Shown here one piece after another: positions 35,032 to 43,415 of a stretch of DNA of 64,000 nucleotides (positions are counted from its first letter, which is position 1; the number at the start of each line of letters is the position of its first letter). The translations under genes were made by a program, and so were the position numbers. The DNA lies in NCBI RefSeq assembly GCF_016861695.1, contig NZ_BOLP01000002.1, positions 62,001 to 126,000 on the forward strand. Reading direction: 5' to 3'. Source of the stretch: Levilactobacillus andaensis (GTDB lineage Bacteria > Bacillota > Bacilli > Lactobacillales > Lactobacillaceae). The notes under the pieces were generated by a model that was not told the origin of the DNA, did not search any database, and saw only the letters and a program-made list of their open reading frames with translations.

Positions 35032-35310
35032 AAAAAAAGGCCCTGTCATCCCTAGAAACTAGGGACGAAAGAGTCTTCCGCGGTACCACCCAAATTGTTT
35101 TTGATTCAAAACCAACTTTAATAAACGTACATCACATACGCGCCGCTCAATAACGTTGCGGTAACGGCTCAGCCTACTCTCACACCAGATTTCAGCTGGC
35201 AACAAAAATGGGGTTATCCAAATCGGGCGGTTGACTAAGCTCTCACTCTCCTTAGCTCGCTAAACACCCGTGACCGACTCGGCGTTGACCATCTCTATCG
35301 TTTTTAACTT
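35032..35310 (-). promoter_or_regulatory. T-box riboswitch leader of asnS
   Basis: The conserved T-box GGGTGGTACCGCG lies at 35079-35091 on the minus strand. It is followed by a terminator hairpin (TCCCTAG/CTAGGGA and GGGCC) and seven T at 35032-35038. Upstream is a stem I region with the GGAGAGTGAGAGCTTAG-like distal part. AAC at 35213-35215 (in GGATAACC) is a candidate specifier codon for Asn; this assignment is by position only. Confidence 0.93.
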
Positions 35311-35456
35311 TATTCAACTGTTGTCAGATTAGCACAAATCCCGACGAGATACAATCGCGATCCGTAAAAATCGATTGGGAATCCGAATTTCGTTGTCCGG
35401 CCAATGACTAGTGACTCGCTATCTGCGACCCAAGCCCTGCTCTCTCACTCAGACTG

Positions 35457-35497
35457 AAAAAAAAGAGACCGCCTCCAACTTGGAATCGATCCCTTAA
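35457..35497 (-). terminator. Terminator after the GGDEF gene
   Basis: Minus-strand GGGATCG and CGGTCTC pair with G-U wobbles, followed by eight T. Confidence 0.78.
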
Positions 35498-35515
35498 AAA
35501 TTCATTTTCAGTTCA

Positions 35516-36646
35516 TTAAGCCACGGTTACTTGCATCCGGCCGTTACGCTTGGAATGATACAGGTTCTTGTCGACCCGGTTGTAGAAGTCCATCGGCGAC
35601 TGGTCATTACCGGTGATGGCAGACACGCCGACCGAAATGGAAACTTGAATGACCTCGCCACCCGCATGAATCTCTAAGTGGTTAACTGCCATAAAGATTT
35701 GGTCCACGATGGCATTGGTACTGGTCACATCGTAGCCCGGGAATAATAAGTTAAATTCCTCGCCCCCGGTTCGGTAGAAGCGCACCTTGGAGTCATTGGC
35801 CGCAATCACCGTTTGCACGGTCTCAGCGACTTTCCGCAGAACCTCATCGCCTACCGAATGGCCATACGTGTCGTTGATGTGTTTGAAGTGGTCAATATCA
35901 AACATCATCATGGAAAGCGGCGCGCCCGTCTTCGTACTATCCTCGAAGAAGTGGTCCATGGTATCAGTATACGCCGCAAAATTTTCCGTCTTGGTCAACG
36001 CATCGTGGCTCGCGAACCGGGCCAAGCGCATCTTAATCTCACTGTCATGCGTAATCATCGACACATATGCGTAGAGTAAGATTTCAAAGATGATCAGGTA
36101 CGCCCACTCCTGGCCTAACGTGACCCAGGAGAAGTCGAATTTCAACTTCATCCAGAGCCACAGCACGCCACCAAACGGCACGCCAACTAGCAGATAGACG
36201 AGCGGGGCAATTCGACTACTACGATACTTCACGCGAATCACGTTTAGCACCCAGAAGAAAACCATCATCGTACAGGCATGGCCCCACGACTGCCAATAGC
36301 CCAGCGAGCCGTTAAAAATCATGTAGATAAATAGAATTGGGAAGAAAAAGTAATAGCGGACGTGAATATTTAAAAAGTACGCGCAGAAAATCATCGCAAT
36401 CAGTTGGAAATTCATAAACTGCCAGGAGTCGGTGGTCCCAACAATAAACGTTTGAATACCAAAGACGAAGACTAGCATGTAAATAATGCCGTACCATGTA
36501 CTGACATCATCATCCTTAACGTTAATCCGCCTGGCATGAAACCAAGACGCAATCCAGTTATAGGAGACCCAGTACAGTGTCAGCACACCCAGGACAAAAA
36601 ACACACTGGTAATAAATGGTGGCACCTGCCAACGAGACCATGTCAT
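35516..36646 (-). CDS. Membrane diguanylate cyclase (GGDEF protein)
   Basis: 376 residues. Six or seven transmembrane helices fill residues 1-205; the GGDEF domain follows (about 215-376). FDIDHFKHINDTYGH carries the metal-binding Asp and substrate contacts, and RTGGEEFNLLFPG is the active GGEEF signature. The inhibitory RxxD site expected just before it is absent (SKVRFYRTGGEEF), so product inhibition is unlikely. It should make c-di-GMP in response to a membrane or small-molecule signal. No EAL or PilZ partner is in the window. Lactobacilli usually carry few such genes. Confidence 0.9.
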   Translation of the reverse strand: MTWSRWQVPPFITSVFFVLGVLTLYWVSYNWIASWFHARRINVKDDDVSTWYGIIYMLVFVFGIQTFIVGTTDSWQFMNFQLIAMIFCAYFLNIHVRYYFFFPILFIYMIFNGSLGYWQSWGHACTMMVFFWVLNVIRVKYRSSRIAPLVYLLVGVPFGGVLWLWMKLKFDFSWVTLGQEWAYLIIFEILLYAYVSMITHDSEIKMRLARFASHDALTKTENFAAYTDTMDHFFEDSTKTGAPLSMMMFDIDHFKHINDTYGHSVGDEVLRKVAETVQTVIAANDSKVRFYRTGGEEFNLLFPGYDVTSTNAIVDQIFMAVNHLEIHAGGEVIQVSISVGVSAITGNDQSPMDFYNRVDKNLYHSKRNGRMQVTVA

Positions 36647-36872
36647 TAATAAACCCTCTTCATTAAACTTTGCATGTCAACTTCAGGAAACGTGAAAAGT
36701 AGTGTCCTCATTTCCGTTTGAAGACACCGCTTCCAATCGTATATAGCGAATATAATCCTTTTTATAGCCAAAAACTACTACCAGAAAACGGAAAGTGCTG
36801 AATTGTGTAAACATTGTGTGTACTGGATTTAGTCTTAGTATTAACTATTATCATTTTTCCTGCATTTATACA

Positions 36873-36909
36873 TTAAAAAGGAAGTCCTGACCATCACCAA
36901 GGCTTCCCC
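36873..36909 (-). terminator. Terminator of the DUF2975/XRE pair
   Basis: Minus-strand GGAAGCC and GGACTTCC form a stem with an inner GTGATGGTC region, followed by five T. Confidence 0.78.
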
Positions 36910-36913
36910 ACAT

Positions 36914-37123
36914 TTAATGTTCATCTGGTACATATCTCAGAATTTCCCCAGGCTGGCAGGCCAATACCGCACACAACCTCTCTAACGTTGAAAATCGAAT
37001 GGCGCGAGCCTTCCCCGTCTTTAAGATCGATAAATTCGTCGGCGTGATTCCCACTTGCTCGGCCAAGTCGTTACTAGAAATGTTACGCTGCGCCATCACA
37101 ACGTTGAGGGTCAATTTAATCAT
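36914..37123 (-). CDS. Small XRE-family regulator, YozG type
   Basis: 69 residues from the ATG at 37123, which is 8 bp after AAGGTGG; two earlier starts would be too close to that site. The whole protein is a helix-turn-helix: MAQRNISSNDLAEQVGITPTNLSILKTGKARAIRFSTLERL. It is the usual partner of DUF2975 membrane proteins in Firmicutes, as here: the DUF2975 gene ends 15 bp before. The pair probably regulates itself through CGATA-type repeats near 37726-37765. Confidence 0.88.
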   Translation of the reverse strand: MIKLTLNVVMAQRNISSNDLAEQVGITPTNLSILKTGKARAIRFSTLERLCAVLACQPGEILRYVPDEH

Positions 37124-37137
37124 GACCATCACCACCT

Positions 37138-37713
37138 TTACACAGTCAAATCATTTTCATTCTTCAACCCAACCGCTCGGCTATACAACGCGTAAATAAT
37201 CGTCAAAATCAACGGCGCCATTAGGCTGTTCCCAAAATCCGCCCAGTTCGCAGAAAACATTCCATTGCTGACCCGCCCCAACAAGCTCGTCGTGAGTTGG
37301 TTGGCAACCGCTAAGAAGAAGGTTCCCCCAATCTGCCAAAATAGCGCAGTAACCATTTGCCGCAATGCCACGGCATTTGCTCGTGTGAAGTAATTTTCAG
37401 CCTGTAGACTGTCCAGAATTTTCATAAATGCTTTTAGGAAGAGTAAAACGCCGACCGTCATGAGAACACTGCCGATAGTCATCAAGCCCGCATACCCCCA
37501 GTCGGGAAAACTAGTCACCGCTGCCGTCGATACAGTTTGACGAGGCGTCACGGATAGAAAGTTTTGACCATGCAGAATCGTCGTTGCCGTTTGGCCGCGC
37601 CAGGCACGATACCAACTATTTAGCGGGGCTAGGAAAAGGAAGAAAGTTCCTAAAAAAGTGACGTAGCAAAGTGAGTTCAAAGCGCTGATAGACTGCATTA
37701 ATCGCTTACTCAT
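37138..37713 (-). CDS. DUF2975 membrane protein
   Basis: 191 residues from the ATG at 37713, chosen because GGGGAGGG lies just before it; a longer frame upstream would run through the promoter. Four transmembrane helices: about 12-30, 85-105, 125-148 and 160-180. It lies directly before a YozG-like XRE gene. In this common two-gene cassette the membrane protein is thought to modulate the regulator, but the stimulus is unknown. Confidence 0.86.
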   Translation of the reverse strand: MSKRLMQSISALNSLCYVTFLGTFFLFLAPLNSWYRAWRGQTATTILHGQNFLSVTPRQTVSTAAVTSFPDWGYAGLMTIGSVLMTVGVLLFLKAFMKILDSLQAENYFTRANAVALRQMVTALFWQIGGTFFLAVANQLTTSLLGRVSNGMFSANWADFGNSLMAPLILTIIYALYSRAVGLKNENDLTV

Positions 37714-37725
37714 ATTAATCCCTCC

Positions 37726-37769
37726 CCAAATTTCGATATCATTGTAGTATATCGAAAAACGATAAACAA
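37726..37769 (-). promoter_or_regulatory. Promoter of the DUF2975/XRE cassette with inverted CGATA repeats
   Basis: Minus-strand TTGTTT (37764-37769), 17-bp spacer, TACAAT (37741-37746). The spacer and flank hold TATCG-TTTTT-CGATA and a further ATATCG, an inverted array that would suit a small XRE autorepressor. Confidence 0.7.
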
Positions 37770-37873
37770 TCTTTGCTAAACGGAAACCATTAGAATCATC
37801 GGTGAACAAACAATGATGCCTTGTTTGTTCTTCTTGATCACTTTTAAAATAGGAAATCAGCCGCGCCATTGCA

Positions 37874-37912
37874 CGACAAAAAGAGCTTGAATCTAAATAG
37901 ATTCAGCTCTCA
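37874..37912 (-). terminator. Terminator with no recognised gene upstream
   Basis: Minus-strand GAGCTGAATCT and AGATTCAAGCTC pair almost fully and are followed by five T. The nearest upstream gene on this strand (histidine kinase) already has its own terminator at 38326-38395. Confidence 0.85.
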
Positions 37913-38325
37913 AGTATTACCCTGTCTTTTTGATGCGCTACGCTGTTAAGTCCAGATAACCTGTCGCCAATCGAGATAGCCCCCACCATCCGACTAGCCA
38001 CGTCACACCGTAACTATTTTGAATGAGCGAATTTCCCCTGCCATCGAGTTCCCCAACTCGATTTCCCCGGCATGGTTGGCTGGATGTCGCGGGCCACAAT
38101 CCCAATTAGGCCCAACCATCTAGTCAATTTCACTCTCTTTCGCTTCTGCTAATAACCCTTGCGATGCAAATCATCCCCATGATTACACCGCCTACTCTCA
38201 CTCTATATGCTCCGATAACCACTATTTTCTTCTATTCTGCTTACTCCTTGACCCGGTCACACTTTCGACAATAGTTATTCCCCTTAACAACTACTGTTGA
38301 AAGTACCTTGCCCTTATGCGTTAAT
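37913..38325 (-). other. Terminator-bounded stretch: decayed gene or structured RNA
   Basis: About 410 bp with a terminator at each end in the minus direction but no intact ORF. Perfect hairpin ATCGAGTT-cccc-AACTCGAT at about 38043-38062. A second, GGGCC/GGCCC extended by ATGGTT/AACCAT with a 13-nt bulge, spans about 38072-38120. Minus-strand frames give short hydrophobic pieces (RWLGLIGIVARD; TWLVGWWGLSRLATG) in different frames, like a frameshifted membrane-protein relic. No clear promoter was found. Confidence 0.45.
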
Positions 38326-38395
38326 GAAAAAGAATCCCTTTCCGATTAACTGAGACTAATTCTACACAGTAATCGGCAGGGATTCCATCTATATT
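38326..38395 (-). terminator. Terminator after the two-component system
   Basis: Long stem: GAATCCCT-CCGATTA-CTG arms, with mismatches, separated by about 24 nt, followed on the minus strand by five T. Confidence 0.85.
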
Positions 38396-38429
38396 AAAAG
38401 AGTTCAAACTGAGAATTTCTCAGAAACCA

Positions 38430-39815
38430 TCACCGAGGTAGGGTCACCATAAAAACGCTGCCCTGCGGTTGATTGTCCCGCACTACAATTTGGCCATGAC
38501 TCAACGTGACCAACTGCTGAACAATGGCGAGGCCCAAACCGTTACCGGCAACGCTATTGCGCACGCTACTGGCACGGTAGAATCGGCCAAAAATTAGTTT
38601 CTTTTGGTCATCTGGCACACCAATGCCTTGGTCGGCAATAGCCAGTGTAACGGTCTGATCATCGGCTGTCAGACTCACGGTAATCGGCGTTTCCGCTGGC
38701 GAATACTTCTGTGCATTATTCAACAGGCTGATTAAAATCTGTTCAATACTGTCTTGATGGGCTTGTGCCGTCACCTGCGGCTGAATCTTTGTCCTGATTG
38801 GTCGCGTCATGACGTCGCTATAGTGTGTTGCGGTCGCCTGGACCACCGCACTCAAATCAACCGCCGTTGTTTTCAGTTCCAATCGGTTAGCCCGCGACAG
38901 TTTCAGCAGACTCTCCACCAGCCGTTGCATGCGTTCCGATTCCTGGTCAATGTACTTTAACGCGGTCGGAATGACCTCTGGATGAGCGTCTCCCCGACGA
39001 TCGACGAGGGACACATACCCGCGAATCGTCGCAATCGGCGTCTTTAATTCATGAGACGCGTTAGACACGAAGCGGCGATCCGCCTGTTCCTGGTCACTCA
39101 ACGATTTCAGTAACTGGTTGAACGCCACCGTCAGATCATGTACTTCCTGGGGTGAATCCGGCACTGGCAACTGCCGCTTGTAGTTGTTCGAAATATCTTG
39201 GTTAATCACCTTCGTCGTGCCGGTCAACTCAACTAGTGGTCGATTTAGCTTACGCGCCAACAGGTAAATGAACCAGGTCCCGATAATCAGAAAGACTAAT
39301 GCTATCAATAGAATCAAGCGAATCAACAGCCACAATAATGCCGTAAGTCCATTCAACTTGACCCAAATATCGTAGCGCACACTCGGGTCTGCCTTGTTCG
39401 TCGACAAGTCCGAAGCGCGGACGTGGTAAAACAACCCAGTCTTCGTGGCATAGTGTGTATTAGCAGTGAGGTGGGTCACCGACCCCTGGTCCTTAGTCGC
39501 CAAAAAGGCCTTGGCATTTGGCGAGTACAAGTAACGCTGCTTCTTCCCTTGCTGGGCCACACTGATGCGAACAAAGGTCGTGTCGGTATCCATCGAACTG
39601 CCCATCCGCCACCAATACCAGTCGTTGCGGTTCGCAATGAAGCTGCGTTTGAGGCCGCGGACAATGCCTAACGCTTCGTGGCGTTGCACCTGAAACTGTT
39701 TTAACCCGACAACGGAAATAATCACGCTACTCAAAATCACGGTAATACCGAGTAACAATAGCGCATAAACTTTGGTAATCTTGGCGGCACTGGTATTAAA
39801 TATGTTTTTCTTCAT
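38430..39815 (-). CDS. Sensor histidine kinase
   Basis: 461 residues from the ATG at 39815. Two transmembrane helices (about 15-36 and 170-195) frame an extracellular sensor of about 130 residues; a HAMP segment follows. FVSNASHELKTPIATIRG has the phosphoacceptor His, ISLLNNAQKYSP is the N box, DQGIGVP and GNGLGLAIV are the G boxes. It overlaps the response regulator gene by 20 bp, so the two are translated together. The overall type resembles ArlS-like kinases of the OmpR/EnvZ class. The stimulus is unknown. Confidence 0.93.
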   Translation of the reverse strand: MKKNIFNTSAAKITKVYALLLLGITVILSSVIISVVGLKQFQVQRHEALGIVRGLKRSFIANRNDWYWWRMGSSMDTDTTFVRISVAQQGKKQRYLYSPNAKAFLATKDQGSVTHLTANTHYATKTGLFYHVRASDLSTNKADPSVRYDIWVKLNGLTALLWLLIRLILLIALVFLIIGTWFIYLLARKLNRPLVELTGTTKVINQDISNNYKRQLPVPDSPQEVHDLTVAFNQLLKSLSDQEQADRRFVSNASHELKTPIATIRGYVSLVDRRGDAHPEVIPTALKYIDQESERMQRLVESLLKLSRANRLELKTTAVDLSAVVQATATHYSDVMTRPIRTKIQPQVTAQAHQDSIEQILISLLNNAQKYSPAETPITVSLTADDQTVTLAIADQGIGVPDDQKKLIFGRFYRASSVRNSVAGNGLGLAIVQQLVTLSHGQIVVRDNQPQGSVFMVTLPR

Positions 39816-40503
39816 CGCCATCGCCCGTCAATCTGTACCCGACACCCCGCACGGTCTGAATCAGTTGCCCGGGGATGCCGGCTTTTAGCTTGTTTCGCAG
39901 GTAACGGACGTAGACATCCACAATGTTGATTTGCCCCTCAAAACTGGTTCCCCACACGGCATCCAGCAGATCATCACGCGTCATGACCTCATCCTCATGC
40001 TGCATAAAGACCAGTAAGAGGTCGAACTCCCGCTGGGTCAGCTGAATCTCTACGTCATTGCCGAAGACTTGCCGCGTCTTGGTATCCAGCGAGATAGGCC
40101 CCACTCGAAACTTCTTATCATTGATATTCTTAACCACATTACGCCGCAAAATGACCCGGATACGGGCTAAAAGTTCTTCCGTCTCAAATGGTTTAGTGAT
40201 GTAATCATCGGCGCCAGCGTCTAACCCCGACACCTTATCACCTATGTAATTTCTAGCCGTCATCATGATGATGGGGACGTCGTAATGCCGCCGAATCTTA
40301 CGCAAAACACCCAACCCATCGATTCCTGGTAACATCCAATCTAAGATGATCAATGAAATTTCAGACTGATGCTGTGCAAATTGAGCTAAGGCGTCCTCGC
40401 CACTCGCACAGGCAATCACATCGTACTCTTCAAAACCGAGCTCGGCACTCAACAGCGTCCGCAGCCCCTCTTCATCTTCTACTAAAAGTATGGTCACTTT
40501 CAA
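39796..40503 (-). CDS. OmpR-family response regulator
   Basis: 235 residues. The receiver domain has the acidic pair in LLVEDEEG, phosphoacceptor Asp in IILDWMLPG, MTAR, and KPF. The C-terminal winged helix runs from about 135 (QLTQREFDLLLVF) to the end (TVRGVGYRL). It is cotranscribed with and overlaps the downstream histidine kinase. Similarity is closest in style to ArlR-like regulators, which act on envelope or metabolic genes. No operator was inferred. Confidence 0.95.
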   Translation of the reverse strand: MKVTILLVEDEEGLRTLLSAELGFEEYDVIACASGEDALAQFAQHQSEISLIILDWMLPGIDGLGVLRKIRRHYDVPIIMMTARNYIGDKVSGLDAGADDYITKPFETEELLARIRVILRRNVVKNINDKKFRVGPISLDTKTRQVFGNDVEIQLTQREFDLLLVFMQHEDEVMTRDDLLDAVWGTSFEGQINIVDVYVRYLRNKLKAGIPGQLIQTVRGVGYRLTGDGDEEKHI

Positions 40504-40634
40504 ACTATGGCTTCCCCTCGATAACCGTCATGCGGTTACACGTGTTAATGGGTTAATTCTACCATCTTTTAGCCGGCTAACGAGGCGATGACCCGCTTTC
40601 TAACCCAATCTTAAACGAGTTTCCGCATTATGCC

Positions 40635-40979
40635 CTAACCGGTTGTTTGCCGCCCCAACCGAAAAACATATCCGCTATGGACAATAACTAGAAGTACCAA
40701 AATGACTGGCTGATACCACGCAAATCCAAACATCGCATTCAGCGCAAATTGTACCACGACGGCAAGGATGACATCCGTTACTCCTAGCCATAGCCAACTC
40801 CATGCTGTATAGCGATGCTGGTAGTGGTAACGTCTGTCGCCAACCCAGAGAATGACTAACAAGACCAGTCCAATCCAGCTCAATAGCCCGTGATAAGTTC
40901 CCGTGCTAAATACCAAGTACCACCACAATAAATAGCTCAGCAACAAAATTGTCCGAATCGCCGACCACCACTTTGCCAT
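40635..40979 (-). CDS. Four-helix membrane protein, unknown
   Basis: 114 residues from the ATG at 40979 (AAGGGAAG six bases before; an earlier TTG is less likely). Four hydrophobic helices rich in Trp and Tyr, with short charged loops (VGDRRYHYQHRYTAW). There is no known motif. It is preceded by a 57-residue membrane gene with a 21-bp gap and is probably cotranscribed with it. Confidence 0.68.
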   Translation of the reverse strand: MAKWWSAIRTILLLSYLLWWYLVFSTGTYHGLLSWIGLVLLVILWVGDRRYHYQHRYTAWSWLWLGVTDVILAVVVQFALNAMFGFAWYQPVILVLLVIVHSGYVFRLGRQTTG

Positions 40980-41000
40980 CGTCAACTTCCCTTCACCAAA

Positions 41001-41174
41001 CTATTTAAACAGCGACCGCCCAACATCTTGACTAAAGACGATCAGCGCAAAGCCGACTAATGCCGACGTTGCCGCAACCGTCACCTGAAACATCATCCCG
41101 TAAAGGACGATAACGACCCCTACAATCGCCAACAGATCTCCTAAAAAACTATGCCGCCGCATTCCCTTTTGCAT
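41001..41174 (-). CDS. 57-residue two-helix membrane protein
   Basis: ATG at 41172-41174 preceded by AAGGGGA; stop TAG at 41001-41003. The product begins MQKGMRRHSFLGD and has two hydrophobic stretches (LLAIVGVVIVLYGMMF and VAATSALVGFALIVF) separated by a short polar turn, ending in a basic tail. It lies 21 bp before the 114-residue membrane protein on the same strand, and the two probably form a small unit. Function unknown. Confidence 0.68.
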   Translation of the reverse strand: MQKGMRRHSFLGDLLAIVGVVIVLYGMMFQVTVAATSALVGFALIVFSQDVGRSLFK

Positions 41175-41469
41175 GTGCCATTCCCCTTATCCCCAAAAAT
41201 TAATTCTCTGTCATTTGTTAATCCCAACTTTAGCAGATGTCGCCGTCAGGTCAAACCAAAACGTCTTACAAATATTGTTATATCAACGATTGCCGCCACT
41301 TGGGCATTTCTAAATGGCCGTGTCTCCCCACAACTATTTGTGTGAATTCATGAAGGCCAGTAAATCATCTGCAATCAAAAATATTGATACCACCCTCTTC
41401 TGCATTAGGCTATAATAAGGCAGACTGCTCAGCGACCGAAAATACCTATCTGGAAAGGAGGGGCTCCCT
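41175..41469. other. Divergent intergenic region before the ABC operon
   Basis: TATAAT at 41411-41416 is a good -10 for the ABC operon, with no strong -35 at 17 bp. GAAAGGAGG lies at about 41453-41461. A TTTGTTAATCCC stretch is near 41214. Nothing else recognised. Confidence 0.5.
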
Positions 41470-42510
41470 ATGCGCGCAACACTTCAAGACATTACCTTGG
41501 CCTATGATCAGCACACGACTGTTCTCAAAAATTTCACCTGTACTATTCCGACTGGCGAACTGGTCGCCCTCCTCGGCCCCAGCGGCAGTGGCAAGTCGAC
41601 CATTCTCAACCTGCTGGCCGGCCTGCTGACCCCCGATGCTGGGCAGATTCTATTTGACCAGACCAACGTGACACACCAAGACAGCCGCCAACGCAACATT
41701 GGTATGGTCTTTCAGGACTACGCGCTCTATCCACATCTCAGTGTACGTGACAATATCGCTTTCCCCCTGAAAATGGCCCACGTCAAAAAGGCCGCTCGCC
41801 AACAGCGCGTGACAGAATTAGCGAAGCTGGTCCAAATCACCGACCAACTGGCTAAATTTCCCCGAGAACTTTCCGGGGGACAACAACAGCGGGTGGCCCT
41901 GGCCCGCGCCTTAGCCAAGCATCCCCAACTTCTGTTACTCGACGAACCACTCTCCAGTCTCGACACCACACTCCGGGAAGAATTACGGACCGTCATTCAT
42001 GACGTTCAGCGGGCCACCGGCGTCACGACCCTTTTTGTCACCCACAATCAGGAGGACGCCCTGCAGATTGCGGACCACATCATGCTCTTGGCAAACGGTC
42101 GCCTGCAACAAGTCGGCACCGGCCATGACCTCTATGTGCATCCGCAAAACCTGACCGTGGCCCAATTCATCGGCCGTCCCCAACTCAATCTATGGCCAGT
42201 GGCCACCCTGCCTGCTGGGCTACGCGCTAGTCTGCCAGCAACCCTATTGGCTCAGGCAACGACGCTGGGCATTCGCAGTGAGGCCATCCATTTAGCCACT
42301 ACGCCTGCCGCGGCCCATTTTACAGCCACCATCACCCAGCAACGCCAACTCGGTCGCGACACGCTGACCAGTCTCCAAGCAGCCACTAGTCTGATCAGTA
42401 CCACCATCCCGCGGACTGACCAAACGACGTTGCCCCTCACCGTTGACCGACATGGCTGTCAGCTCTTCTCGGCTACCGGAGATTGCCTCTGGACGGGGGC
42501 CGACCAATGA
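41470..42510 (+). CDS. ABC transporter ATP-binding protein, UgpC/MalK type
   Basis: 346 residues. Walker A GPSGSGKST, Q-loop, signature LSGGQQQR, Walker B LLLLDEPLSSLD and the H-loop TLFVTHNQEDAL are complete. The C-terminal 110 residues form the MalK-like OB/TOBE regulatory domain. It energises a CUT1-family carbohydrate or glycerol-phosphate importer formed with the next three genes. AGGAGG-type site before the ATG. Its stop overlaps the next start by ATGA. Confidence 0.94.
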   Translation: MRATLQDITLAYDQHTTVLKNFTCTIPTGELVALLGPSGSGKSTILNLLAGLLTPDAGQILFDQTNVTHQDSRQRNIGMVFQDYALYPHLSVRDNIAFPLKMAHVKKAARQQRVTELAKLVQITDQLAKFPRELSGGQQQRVALARALAKHPQLLLLDEPLSSLDTTLREELRTVIHDVQRATGVTTLFVTHNQEDALQIADHIMLLANGRLQQVGTGHDLYVHPQNLTVAQFIGRPQLNLWPVATLPAGLRASLPATLLAQATTLGIRSEAIHLATTPAAAHFTATITQQRQLGRDTLTSLQAATSLISTTIPRTDQTTLPLTVDRHGCQLFSATGDCLWTGADQ

Positions 42511-43415
42511 TCAATTCCCGTCCCAATCTGAAGTCAACATTAAAGGCCGCGCTCTATTTAACGCCGTTACTGCTGATCACCCTGTTGTTCACCGTTTGGC
42601 CGCTGATAAATGCCTTTCTGATGAGCAGCTATACCAAATACAACTACTATACCAACCAGATCAGCGCGCTGGGTTGGGCAAACTTCATCTATCTCTGGCA
42701 CGACCCGACCTTTCACCTCGCCGTCCGCAACACCTTGATTCTGGTGCTACTGGTCATGCCGATCACGGTCGCCTTATCCTTGCTGATTGCGCTCGGTTTG
42801 AATCACAATCAACACCTGGCCGGCCTGTTACGGACGATTTATTTCTTACCATTCGTCACATCAACCGTCGCTATTGGTCTGGTCTGGAACTGGATTTTCC
42901 GACTAGATGGTGGCCTGCTAAATGCTATCTTGGGCAAATTTGGCCTGCACGCCATCGACTGGCTCAACGACCCCCACTACGCCCTGTTCGCGCTCAGTAT
43001 CGTCTGTATGTGGCAGGGATTAGGCGTTAATATCATTTTATTTTTAGCCGGACTCAACCATATCGACCAACGTTACGCGAGAGTGGCCGAGCTGGACGGC
43101 GCTAACGCTTGGCAACGCTTTACGACCATCACGGGACCCCTCTTACTCCCAATGACCGTACTGATCATCGTCAACACCAGCGTTACCAATTTCAAAGTGT
43201 TCGACCAGGTCTACGCGCTCTTTCACGGCTCGGCCGGTCCCGGCAACGCCGACCTGACCATGATGTACTACCTCTACCAGAAATTTTACGTCGAAAATCA
43301 GGTCACCATCGCCGCGGCCAGCGGAATCGTACTGTTCGCCTTCGTTGGCGGATTGACGCTCCTGACCTACGCCGTTTACCGCCACCGGCAACACCAGTTA
43401 GGCGGGTGGTCATGA
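42507..43415 (+). CDS. ABC transporter permease, UgpA type
   Basis: 302 residues from the ATG at 42507 that forms the 4-base overlap with the preceding gene. Six transmembrane helices; the EAA loop reads ELDGANAWQRFTTITGPLL, which docks on the ATPase. The sequence is typical of the first permease of CUT1 importers for sn-glycerol-3-phosphate or oligosaccharides. A second ATGA overlap joins it to the next permease gene. Confidence 0.93.
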   Translation: MINSRPNLKSTLKAALYLTPLLLITLLFTVWPLINAFLMSSYTKYNYYTNQISALGWANFIYLWHDPTFHLAVRNTLILVLLVMPITVALSLLIALGLNHNQHLAGLLRTIYFLPFVTSTVAIGLVWNWIFRLDGGLLNAILGKFGLHAIDWLNDPHYALFALSIVCMWQGLGVNIILFLAGLNHIDQRYARVAELDGANAWQRFTTITGPLLLPMTVLIIVNTSVTNFKVFDQVYALFHGSAGPGNADLTMMYYLYQKFYVENQVTIAAASGIVLFAFVGGLTLLTYAVYRHRQHQLGGWS

